NCBI GenBank assembly: GCA_016841745.1
Contig: JAENYO010000005.1
Location: 84,439-148,438 of the forward strand
Source: Acetomicrobium hydrogeniformans
Lineage (GTDB): Bacteria; Synergistota; Synergistia; Synergistales; JAFGMB01
Reading direction: 5' to 3'
DNA length: 64,000 bases
The notes beneath the pieces are model-generated. The model saw nothing but the letters and a program-made list of their open reading frames with translations, made no database searches and had not been told where the DNA came from. The first letter of the stretch is position 1. Every line of letters begins with the position of its first letter. Of this stretch, positions 44,456 to 52,225 are shown in pieces. A program made the translations under genes and the position numbers.

Positions 44456-45591
44456 AAGTGGCGCTTATAGATCCCTTTAAACGAGGCCATCACAGAAGTT
44501 ATTCCACCATTCTCTCCGAAGGGCTGTTGGAGAAAGGTATTGAAACAGTGTATATGGGCAATAAGGAAGTAGCTGACTATTTAACTGAAAAAGGAATTCA
44601 GACCCATCCTTTGGATTTATGGGATCACAAAAACCCCATTGTCCGAGAGGGCGCAAAGTTCGCATTTGTAAAAAAGGCCTTATCATTAAGCAGAGGAAAT
44701 GTAGATATTGTCCATTTCCTTTACGTTGACAGGTTCATCAGGTCCCTGGGATTTTTCAGTAACCCTGAATATGATCCCCCCTTATGTGCGACCATTCACT
44801 GGGGATATCTGCTCCCGGAGTTCTCAACAGAAAAAACATTGGATCGGATCAAATGTTTTTCTGAAAACAGGGCCCTTGGAAAAATTGTCAGAAACGGTTC
44901 CAGGATAATGGTTCATTCAGAAATTCTTTCGGAAAGGTTCGCCCAATGTAATGGAACTGACTCTTTTGATCCTGTTCCATATCCGATCGAGATAGACCCG
45001 CACGACACTTTTTCTTCTGAAGGATTCAGAAAGCAGATGGACATCCCTCAAAACTGCATCCTCATACTTTGTTTCGGGGAAGCACGATACGAAAAAGGTT
45101 TTGACCTTGCCATCAGATCTCTTCCCCATCTTCCTCAATATTTTCATCTCGCCATATGCGGCCCGGAAAAGGACCTCAAAGAGGATGACCTTTTCAATCT
45201 TGGACAAAAAATGGCTGTATCCGACAGGGTTCATCTGAACCTTCACTATGTATCTGAAAATGAGATGATATCGTGGTTCATGGCATCAGATCTTGTTCTC
45301 ATACCTTACAGGCCGCCCTTTTCCGGCCAGAGCGGTCCCCTGATAAACGCGGCAAATCTTGGGCTTCCGGTAATTGTCTCAGATCTTCCCGTTTTGAGAG
45401 AAACGGTTGAAAAATATGCACTTGGGGAAATTTTTGAAGAGGGAAACCTGAACTCTCTGGTTAACACCACCCTGGCCATATCCAAAGACCTATCAAAGGT
45501 CAGGAACCTTACCTTTATAAAAGATCATTCTCCTGAAAAATTCGTTGCTTCTGTTATCAGAAGCTATATCAGAACTCTTTCTAAAAAATAA
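44452..45591 (+). CDS. Glycosyltransferase family 4
   Basis: Protein of 379 residues with a GT-B fold. The N-terminus KVALIDPFKRGHHRSYSTIL is the acceptor side. The C-terminal donor domain has ILCFGEARYEKGFDLAIRSL and SDLVLIPYRPPFSGQSGPLI, then AANLGLPVIVSD. It adds a sugar to the lipid-linked repeat unit. TTG 44452 overlaps the polymerase stop (TTGA), so translation is coupled. It is the last gene of the plus-strand operon and ends 11 bp from the convergent flippase gene, with no terminator in between. Confidence 0.88.
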   Translation: MKVALIDPFKRGHHRSYSTILSEGLLEKGIETVYMGNKEVADYLTEKGIQTHPLDLWDHKNPIVREGAKFAFVKKALSLSRGNVDIVHFLYVDRFIRSLGFFSNPEYDPPLCATIHWGYLLPEFSTEKTLDRIKCFSENRALGKIVRNGSRIMVHSEILSERFAQCNGTDSFDPVPYPIEIDPHDTFSSEGFRKQMDIPQNCILILCFGEARYEKGFDLAIRSLPHLPQYFHLAICGPEKDLKEDDLFNLGQKMAVSDRVHLNLHYVSENEMISWFMASDLVLIPYRPPFSGQSGPLINAANLGLPVIVSDLPVLRETVEKYALGEIFEEGNLNSLVNTTLAISKDLSKVRNLTFIKDHSPEKFVASVIRSYIRTLSKK

Positions 45592-45602
45592 GGGCAATAA
45601 TG

Positions 45603-46949
45603 TCACTTGTGGACGTTTATCGTCGAAATGATCATGGTTTTCCTGTTTATCACATAAATTGTTGATGGGATAACAGAAACAAGAGATATGAATGCCACAT
45701 ATGTAACGGATAGGTCCAATCCTGAAAAGATCAGGCCTGTTAGGAGTATGACATTACCTCCTGTCTGGATAAGATTGAACATAAAGCAGTAACTTACCTT
45801 TCCCATTCCGAGAATAAAATAATAGGAGGGGACCCCCAGAAGGCTGAAGAATGTCGCACCAAGGAACAGGCGGAAAACCGGCAGAAGGATATACTCAAAG
45901 CTGCTCCCAAGCCAGATCCTCAGAAGCTGCTCACATAAAATAAAAAGAGGAAGATAAAGAAAACACCCTGCAACAACAATAATCCGGTTAGCTCTTTCAT
46001 TGATGTCTTTGAGATGCTTTATTTCTTCGTGAGAATATAAGGCTGAAAGTTTACTGACCTCAGGAACAAAAGCCCTGAATCCACTTTCCACCAGACTTCT
46101 TATCTGCATGGATCCATTAAAGGCAATTTCATATACAGGGACAAAGCTCAGCCCGATATAACGTGTAATTATGAGCTTGTTGAAAGGATTGACAATGATA
46201 TTCAAAAGCATGGTTCCGAACATGCCGCTTCCAAAAGTCAATAATCTTTTAAAACAGGATGGGTCCCGGAAATCCAGCATGAAAGGGAATAAACCGGTTA
46301 TCCTTACAAAAATAAACAGAGTCACTCCGCAAACAAGTAAATATGATAGGGATGCTCCCACAAAAAGGGCTTTTATGCCGAATCCCATGTAAAGGCCTAT
46401 AACAGATAGGCTCACTGTCAGGATCCGGTTTATTAACAACATATAATTTGACAGATCCATTCTTCCCAGACCGGAAATACCGGCATTAAGGCTTTCAACA
46501 AGCATGACAAAGATCGAAAGGATACCTATGGGAACAAGGAACGTTGACACGATCTGAGAATTCTTCGAACTTAGATTGAACAGGGAAACAATATCTGAAT
46601 TTCCAACATGTACTATGAAGACCATAAAAACTCCCATCAATATGAGCAATATGCATGAATTGGTCATATAGATCCTTACCTTACGGATATTGTTCCGTCC
46701 AAACTCTTCTGCCACAAGCTTTATAAGAGCAGGCTTGATTCCTAGATTGCCTATCTGGGCGAGACTTAGAACAATGGTAAGGATCAACCAGATACCATAT
46801 TGCTCAAAGCCAAGAAATTTCAGATAGAGAGGATAGGAAAGGACCGAAACAACAACATTGACAGCCGTACAACCTACCCCTGAGAGAAAATTTCTTCCAA
46901 GCTGATCTGTATGAAATGCCTTGAATAAGACATTTGTAATTTTTTTCAT
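45603..46949 (-). CDS. Polysaccharide flippase (Wzx, MOP superfamily)
   Basis: Protein of 448 residues with about 12 hydrophobic helices. The N-terminal GCTAVNVVVSVLSYPLYLKF and the following FGIWLILTIV-like segment fit the PST/Wzx flippase family. It moves undecaprenyl-linked repeat units to the outer face of the inner membrane. It lies on the opposite strand to the polymerase but completes the Wzx/Wzy set of this locus. The ATG has only a weak ribosome site, and it may be coupled to the preceding gene. Confidence 0.88.
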   Translation of the reverse strand: MKKITNVLFKAFHTDQLGRNFLSGVGCTAVNVVVSVLSYPLYLKFLGFEQYGIWLILTIVLSLAQIGNLGIKPALIKLVAEEFGRNNIRKVRIYMTNSCILLILMGVFMVFIVHVGNSDIVSLFNLSSKNSQIVSTFLVPIGILSIFVMLVESLNAGISGLGRMDLSNYMLLINRILTVSLSVIGLYMGFGIKALFVGASLSYLLVCGVTLFIFVRITGLFPFMLDFRDPSCFKRLLTFGSGMFGTMLLNIIVNPFNKLIITRYIGLSFVPVYEIAFNGSMQIRSLVESGFRAFVPEVSKLSALYSHEEIKHLKDINERANRIIVVAGCFLYLPLFILCEQLLRIWLGSSFEYILLPVFRLFLGATFFSLLGVPSYYFILGMGKVSYCFMFNLIQTGGNVILLTGLIFSGLDLSVTYVAFISLVSVIPSTIYVINRKTMIISTINVHK

Positions 46950-47011
46950 TTTGAGGCAATGTATATTTGAGAAAAATGCAAACCTGAAGTCTGAAGCATA
47001 ACAAAGCTCCT

Positions 47012-47761
47012 TTATGTTGCATATATGTGCTGTCTGATCTTATGCTTGATAGAACGAAAAATCCTTTTCATTGGAGAAAGACCGAGAGAAGTATTGGAAG
47101 TTCCCATAAATCCTTCAATATCTGGTACAACAGGAGGGAGAGACCACTTTCTATCCTGAGACAACCCAAGATGAACCGCCCTGGCCAGGACGTGTTCAAA
47201 GAAAACTCCTCTTGTATCATCAATATTTTCAGAAAGGGGAAAAAGATAGTTAAGGAAAAAATATCTGGAACCCGCAAAAACCTGGCTGTCAGAATACCGA
47301 AGATTCTCTCTGAAGGTACATACCGCATCAAGATCAGGATTATTTCTCAAAAAATCTGTAAGGAGATACATATTTTTTACAAAATATCTTCCATTCACTT
47401 TTATTAAAAAGGAGTTCTCCCACTTATCCACCATACTGGAATGCTCAAGAATATACTTGAGAGTTAACATCTCCCCATACCCTTTACCCAGGGAACGGGG
47501 AAAGTCCTGTCCGTAAAAGCTCATAAATTCCGTCTCCGTTCCTCCGGCTGCTGCAGCCAGATCTTCCAGTTCAGAAAGATCGGCTCCCGAATTCTCACAG
47601 AATATTATCCCGTCAAGACCATCCGTTCTCAGCCATTTGGCCAGGGCCTGTTTGTAATCCTGATATCGCTGTTCCTTATCGGTCCTTTTCATGAAAGAAA
47701 TACCCGACGGATCCACAGTGGCTGTAAGGATCAGACATACTGCCTTTTTCCCGTCATTCAT
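47012..47761 (-). CDS. Uncharacterised glycan-locus protein, possible GT-A-like enzyme
   Basis: Protein of 249 residues without membrane helices or signal. It opens KAVCLILTATVDPSGISFM and has a central FLIKVNGRYFVKNMYLLTDF. The segments FCENSGADLSELEDLA and KVNGRYF resemble small nucleotide-sugar-dependent enzymes found in O-antigen loci, but no DxD motif stands out. It is in the same direction as the flippase and dideoxysugar genes. GGGGGGAGC precedes the ATG. Glycosyltransferase activity is only a guess from context. Confidence 0.6.
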   Translation of the reverse strand: MNDGKKAVCLILTATVDPSGISFMKRTDKEQRYQDYKQALAKWLRTDGLDGIIFCENSGADLSELEDLAAAAGGTETEFMSFYGQDFPRSLGKGYGEMLTLKYILEHSSMVDKWENSFLIKVNGRYFVKNMYLLTDFLRNNPDLDAVCTFRENLRYSDSQVFAGSRYFFLNYLFPLSENIDDTRGVFFEHVLARAVHLGLSQDRKWSLPPVVPDIEGFMGTSNTSLGLSPMKRIFRSIKHKIRQHIYAT

Positions 47762-47793
47762 TTTTGCTCCCCCCTTTTGATGGCCCTGAAGAT

Positions 47794-47831
47794 CCTTTTA
47801 CCTATCGGGATTACTCCCGATAGGTAAAAGG
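47794..47831 (-). terminator. Strong hairpin spanning the end of the epimerase gene
   Basis: Perfect 17-bp stem (47794-47810 with 47815-47831; arm CCTTTTACCTATCGGGA) and a four-base loop that contains the stop codon region. No T run follows, so it is more likely an mRNA-stabilising or processing element than a full terminator. Confidence 0.5.
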
Positions 47832-48362
47832 AGTTATGAACTGTTCAAAAGAAATGAACTTCCCATCCCTTTCCGATAGCACCGGATCAGGGTCGGGCCA
47901 ATCCATATTTATGGAACTCCACAAAATTCCAGAATCGCTCTCGGGATGATGAACAGTGGAGGCCCTGTACATTACAATGGCCTCATCGCTGAGGGTATAG
48001 AAACCATGGCCAACTCCGGGAGGTAGATAGAGCATTCCGGCCCTCTCCGGATCTATCTCAACCGAAAATACCCTTCTGTAGGAAGGAGACCCCTTTCTGA
48101 GATCCACTATTACGTCCAGGATCTTCCCCATTGGACAGAATACCGTTTTAAAATGCTCATGGGGAGGTACCTGGAAATGAATTCCCCTGAGGACCCCTTT
48201 CATGGAAACGGAATAATACCCCTCAGCGATCCTGAAATCCAGACCTCTTTCTTTCAGAAGATCCCGGTTGAGATGTTTCACTAACCTTCCCCTCTCATCC
48301 CGGAAAATATCCGGAAAGATGATGTAAACCCCGGGAATCTCTGTGTTCCTTATATCCACCAT
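47811..48362 (-). CDS. rfbC: RmlC/RfbC-type sugar-nucleotide epimerase
   Basis: Protein of 183 residues, a cupin-fold 3,5-epimerase of 4-keto-6-deoxyhexose nucleotides. Motifs are DIFRDERGRLVKHLNRD, SMKGVLRGIHFQVPP (catalytic His) and KILDVIVDLRKGSPSYR, then YLPPGVGHGFYTLSDEA with the catalytic Tyr. No dTDP-rhamnose genes (rmlA, B or D) are in the window; it directly follows the CDP-sugar module, so it may act as the CDP-linked 5-epimerase of an ascarylose-type route (AscE) rather than in rhamnose synthesis. The ATG at 48362 is chosen over an upstream in-frame start at 48449 that lies inside rfbH. Confidence 0.85.
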   Translation of the reverse strand: MVDIRNTEIPGVYIIFPDIFRDERGRLVKHLNRDLLKERGLDFRIAEGYYSVSMKGVLRGIHFQVPPHEHFKTVFCPMGKILDVIVDLRKGSPSYRRVFSVEIDPERAGMLYLPPGVGHGFYTLSDEAIVMYRASTVHHPESDSGILWSSINMDWPDPDPVLSERDGKFISFEQFITPFTYRE

Positions 48363-48367
48363 CCCTG

Positions 48368-49675
48368 TCACCCTCTGAAATAGGAACGAACTGTATTTAT
48401 CATGTGATCCAGCATCTCCCGGGTAAGTCCAGGATATACCCCGATCCACAAGAGGTTGTTCATTACGTAATCAGTATTTACAAGTTCCCGGGGAACACGA
48501 TGGACCTGTCCCATGAAGGCGGGCTGCTTGACCAGGTTCCCTCCGAAAAGAAGCCTGGTACCTATCCTGTTTTTCTCCAGATGATCCACCAGTGCATTTC
48601 TTGAAGAATAACTCCCCTCCCTTAACCCCATGGGAAAGCCAAACCAGGATGGTTCTGACCGTCTTTCAGCATCTGTAAAAAGTAACACATCTTCCAGATC
48701 TGCAAGGCCCTCCCTCAGAAAAGAATAGTTCTCCCTTCTCTTCTTTATGAACATGGGGAGCTTCTTCATCTGGGAACATCCCACAGCCGCCTGCATATCA
48801 GTAACTTTAAGGTTATATCCCATGTGGGAATAGACGTATTTGTGATCATAGCCGAAGGGTAAATCTCCATGCTGTTGACCGAACCTTTTCCCACAAAGAT
48901 TTGACTGACCGGGTCGGCATCGGCAATCCCTCCCCCAGTCCCGGATGGAACGAACTATTTCGGCCATTTCAGGATCATCAGTGACCACCGCTCCGCCTTC
49001 TCCCATGGTTATATGGTGGGCAGGATAGAAGCTGAAGGTGGAGAGATCACCAAAAGTCCCCGTCTTCTTAGAATTATAAAGGGATCCCAGGGCATCACAG
49101 CAGTCCTCCACCAGCCATAGTCCGTTGTCCCTGCAGAAGGAATATATCCTTTCCACATTGAAAGGATTACCCAGGGTATGGGCTAACACAACTGCTCTGG
49201 TCCTGGGAGAAAGGACCTTCTCCAGATTTTCAGGATCAACGTTATAGGAAGGAATAGATACATCAACATACACCGGAACTAATCCATTCTGGTAAATAGG
49301 GCTTACTGTGGTGGGAAACCCTGCAGCCACAGTTATTACCTCATCCCCTTCCTTAAGGGAACGGCTTCCAAGCCGGGGAGATCGAAGGGCGCTTATGGCT
49401 ACAAGATTTGCGGAGGATCCCGAATTGACCAAAAGGCAGTTTGACACAGCCATATATTCTGCAAATTTTTTCTCGAACCGCTCAGCGTATGGGCCACTTG
49501 TAAGCCAGAAATCCAGGGACGCTTCCACAAGAAGGGAAATATCCTCATCATCGAAAACTCTACCACTCACTGGTACAGGGGTCTTTCCAGGGATGAAATC
49601 ACCAGGAGGAAAGGAAGATAAATAATACTGTTTTACCATTTCCAGTATCCTATTTCTGATATCCGTACAATCCAT
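48368..49675 (-). CDS. rfbH: CDP-4-keto-6-deoxy-D-glucose-3-dehydrase (E1, RfbH/AscC)
   Basis: Protein of 435 residues in the DegT/DnrJ aminotransferase fold. The residue that would be the PLP Lys is His in FYPAHHITMGEGGAVV, the mark of the PMP-dependent dehydrase. The Cys-rich loop RDCRCRPGQSNLCG supplies ligands to the [2Fe-2S] cluster. It removes the C3 hydroxyl of CDP-4-keto-6-deoxyglucose, opening the route to 3,6-dideoxyhexoses. It normally needs a separate flavin/iron-sulfur reductase, which is not encoded nearby. It overlaps the end of rfbG by 26 bp. Confidence 0.95.
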   Translation of the reverse strand: MDCTDIRNRILEMVKQYYLSSFPPGDFIPGKTPVPVSGRVFDDEDISLLVEASLDFWLTSGPYAERFEKKFAEYMAVSNCLLVNSGSSANLVAISALRSPRLGSRSLKEGDEVITVAAGFPTTVSPIYQNGLVPVYVDVSIPSYNVDPENLEKVLSPRTRAVVLAHTLGNPFNVERIYSFCRDNGLWLVEDCCDALGSLYNSKKTGTFGDLSTFSFYPAHHITMGEGGAVVTDDPEMAEIVRSIRDWGRDCRCRPGQSNLCGKRFGQQHGDLPFGYDHKYVYSHMGYNLKVTDMQAAVGCSQMKKLPMFIKKRRENYSFLREGLADLEDVLLFTDAERRSEPSWFGFPMGLREGSYSSRNALVDHLEKNRIGTRLLFGGNLVKQPAFMGQVHRVPRELVNTDYVMNNLLWIGVYPGLTREMLDHMINTVRSYFRG

Positions 49676-50747
49676 TGGCTCGCTCCATAAATTCGTTTAC
49701 CTGCCCCAGACCGAACTGGTACATATCCCCACCTCTATAAAGGGTTTTAACCCAGTCTATGGTGTATTCAAAGGCATTCTCAATATCCAGAGATGATCGC
49801 CATCCAAGGATGGACCTGACTTTACTTGTATCCAGGGAAAGAAATGAAGTTTCATGGAATTGATCAGGAGACGAAGCATCAACCCATGAACCGCTACCCC
49901 ATTTCTGGATGATCAGTTCCACACATTCCTTCACCGTCATGGGGCTATCCTCTGTGGGACCGAAGTTCCAGGCTCCGTTAAGCACCCCCCCGCTCTTGTA
50001 CATCTTTGAAGCTAACAGAAGGTAGCCTCCCAGAGGATCAAGCACATGCTGCCATGGCCTCACAGCATGAGGGTGCCTTATACTTATGGATCTTCCCTCC
50101 AGGAGAGATCCCATACAGTCCGGAATCAGCCTGTATTTCGACCAGTCCCCGCCGCCTATTACATTTCCCGCTCTCACTGTAGCTACAGAAGGCCTGATAC
50201 AACCTTTCTGAGGATCAAAAAAGGAGGCTATGTAGCTTTCCACTATCTTTTCGACACAGGCTTTACTTGAACTGTAAGGGTCCTCCCCTCCAAGAATATC
50301 GTTCTCCCTGTAGCCCCAATCCCACTCCATGTTCCTGTAACACTTATCGCTGGTTATAATGAGGACCACCTCAATAGAAGATGTCTTCCGAACGGATTCG
50401 AGAAGATTGACAGTACCCATAATGTTGGTCTCAAAGGTCTCTCTCGGGTCCTCATAAGATGGTATGACAAGAGCCTGTGCAGCCAGATGGAATATGAATG
50501 TTGGCCTGTAGTACAGAATAACCTCTTCCAGTCGGGAAGAATCTCTAACATCACCTCTTATATCAACCATCCGACCAGACAATCCGGAAACCGCAAAGTT
50601 ATCCTTTTCTGTGGAAACATGATCGGAATAACCCACCACTTCTGCACCAAGGAAAAGGAGCCACATGGAAAGCCAGGACCCCTTGAACCCCGTATGACCT
50701 GTTACCAGAACCCTTTTCCCTCTGAAAAGATCTTCAAAAGACTTCAT
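49650..50747 (-). CDS. rfbG: CDP-glucose 4,6-dehydratase
   Basis: Protein of 365 residues in the extended short-chain dehydrogenase family. NAD motif GKRVLVTGHTGFKGSWLSMW, catalytic region LIITSDKCYRN and YREND in the expected order, and a C-terminal LDTSKVRSILGW. It converts CDP-glucose to CDP-4-keto-6-deoxyglucose. The ATG at 50747 lies one base past the rfbF stop, so the two genes are tightly coupled. Confidence 0.95.
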   Translation of the reverse strand: MKSFEDLFRGKRVLVTGHTGFKGSWLSMWLLFLGAEVVGYSDHVSTEKDNFAVSGLSGRMVDIRGDVRDSSRLEEVILYYRPTFIFHLAAQALVIPSYEDPRETFETNIMGTVNLLESVRKTSSIEVVLIITSDKCYRNMEWDWGYRENDILGGEDPYSSSKACVEKIVESYIASFFDPQKGCIRPSVATVRAGNVIGGGDWSKYRLIPDCMGSLLEGRSISIRHPHAVRPWQHVLDPLGGYLLLASKMYKSGGVLNGAWNFGPTEDSPMTVKECVELIIQKWGSGSWVDASSPDQFHETSFLSLDTSKVRSILGWRSSLDIENAFEYTIDWVKTLYRGGDMYQFGLGQVNEFMERANGLYGYQK

Positions 50748-50748
50748 G

Positions 50749-51522
50749 CTACCAGACCTTCCAGAAAGCCTTTCCGCTGTTCCATAGCTCATTCAGGTAG
50801 TTAACGTCCCTCTCGTGATCCATACAGGCCCACTGACCTCCATGACGGTAAACCGCGATTTCTCCTTTTCCTGCAAGCTCCTGAAGGGGACCTCGCTCAA
50901 AATCGCAGTTTTCATCTACGGTCAGATAATTCATAAGTTCCATGTTGAAAACCATGAACCCTCCGTTTATAAATCCCTGGGAGGTCTGGGGCTTTTCCTC
51001 AAAACAGCGGACCCCATTGCCTTCGATCACAAGTTCACCGAACCTTGAGGGAGGATGGACTCCGGTAAGGGTAAAAATTTTTCCCTGATCCTTATGAAAC
51101 CTGATGAGATCATCAACACGTATGTTACCCACTCCGTCACCATAAGTAAGAAGGTTGATCCCCGGATCCAGAAAGGGTTCTACCCTCTTGATCCTTCCTC
51201 CCTTGAGAGTATTGAGTCCCGTGGTGATAAGGGTGACCTTCCAGTTATTCTCTTCTTGACCATTTATAAAATCCACAGAATCATTTTCCAGGTCTATGGT
51301 GAAATCGTTGTTGCAGCTCCTGTAATGAAGAAAATAATTCTTTATGACCTCTCCCTTATATCCAAGACATATGATGAATCTGGTTATTCCGAAGAAGGAG
51401 AAGATCTTCATGATATGCCACAGGATAGGTTTGTCTCCAATGCAGACCATGGGCTTTGGAATTACACTTGTTCTCTGCCCGAGTCGGGTTCCGAAACCAC
51501 CTGCCAGAATTATTACCTTCAT
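50749..51522 (-). CDS. rfbF: Glucose-1-phosphate cytidylyltransferase
   Basis: Protein of 257 residues. The nucleotidyltransferase start MKVIILAGGFGTRLGQRTSV is followed by PKPMVCIGDKPILWHIMK and a later LLTYGDGVGNI, which together mark RfbF. It makes CDP-glucose from CTP and glucose-1-phosphate. The ATG at 51522 has AAAGGGG upstream; the open frame extends to 51549. First gene of the leftward dideoxysugar block. Confidence 0.95.
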   Translation of the reverse strand: MKVIILAGGFGTRLGQRTSVIPKPMVCIGDKPILWHIMKIFSFFGITRFIICLGYKGEVIKNYFLHYRSCNNDFTIDLENDSVDFINGQEENNWKVTLITTGLNTLKGGRIKRVEPFLDPGINLLTYGDGVGNIRVDDLIRFHKDQGKIFTLTGVHPPSRFGELVIEGNGVRCFEEKPQTSQGFINGGFMVFNMELMNYLTVDENCDFERGPLQELAGKGEIAVYRHGGQWACMDHERDVNYLNELWNSGKAFWKVW

Positions 51523-51635
51523 AGATAGCCCCTTTCGCCAAAAAAGCAAATTAACATGAATAAGATCCTATTTTCACTTTTTCGCTACATAAAAGGTATC
51601 CCCGGAAAAAACTTATTAAGGAGGATGGTTCGTAT

Positions 51636-51734
51636 ATGGTTGGTCTTAAAACTGGATATGGAAGGAGAAAAGTACTATGCAACTATGTAATGTATTATAA
51701 TAATAAAAGAATGATATTTCAACTTAATAGATGA
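51636..51734 (+). CDS. Possible 32-residue peptide (weak)
   Basis: ATG 51636 to TGA 51734, with AAGGAGG eleven bases upstream. The product is basic and Tyr/Asn-rich, with no recognisable feature. It is the only frame with a ribosome site in the gap between rfbF and the VanZ-like gene and may be chance. Confidence 0.2.
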   Translation: MVGLKTGYGRRKVLCNYVMYYNNKRMIFQLNR

Positions 51735-51772
51735 TATCTTGGTATCCTAAATATCTGCAAGGAGAAGAGATC

Positions 51773-52168
51773 ATGAAAAAGAGCAAGCTGTTATTTGGTT
51801 TCTTGTGGTTGATAGCTCTCATACTAATCGTATTTGTTTCGATCATAAAGGGGTTTAGGGAAGTACATTTGTTATGCTTCCTGGAAAACTGGATACCCTT
51901 CGCTGACAAGGCAGCACATCTTGTTGCATACATGTTCATGGCTTTTACCGTTACACTTTTTTTCAGGAAGAGGAAAATATGGGGGGTATATTCTACCCTG
52001 ACTCTCTGTTTTCTTGGAACAGTCCTGGAGATAGGCCAGATATACGTCGCCGGGAGAACCTTTTCGATCATGGACCTGATTGCCAACGTGGCCGGTGTTA
52101 TTATTGGATTCTCTCTGGCCTGGATTGTAATTTCACTTTTGTGGAAAAAACAGATCCCTGCGGAATGA
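51773..52168 (+). CDS. VanZ-like membrane protein
   Basis: Protein of 131 residues with four predicted helices: LLFGFLWLIALILIVFV, a middle pair, and IANVAGVIIGFSLAWIVI. The VanZ signatures are DKAAHLVAYMFMAF and GTVLEIGQIYVAGRTFSIMD, then the Asn-x-x-Gly segment IANVAG. VanZ-like proteins are small inner-membrane proteins of unclear chemistry; the name comes from a teicoplanin-resistance cluster and does not imply resistance here. AAGGAGAAG precedes the ATG. Single gene with a following hairpin. Confidence 0.85.
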   Translation: MKKSKLLFGFLWLIALILIVFVSIIKGFREVHLLCFLENWIPFADKAAHLVAYMFMAFTVTLFFRKRKIWGVYSTLTLCFLGTVLEIGQIYVAGRTFSIMDLIANVAGVIIGFSLAWIVISLLWKKQIPAE

Positions 52169-52195
52169 ACATGATCTGTTAATTCCGCAGGGATC
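52153..52195. terminator. Hairpin between the convergent VanZ-like and ProS-like genes
   Basis: 14-bp perfect stem GATCCCTGCGGAAT / ATTCCGCAGGGATC around a 15-base loop. It overlaps the VanZ-like stop region; the T runs are weak on both sides. Confidence 0.6.
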
Positions 52196-52225
52196 AGATT
52201 ATATTCAGATCTGCTTGTACTTGAT

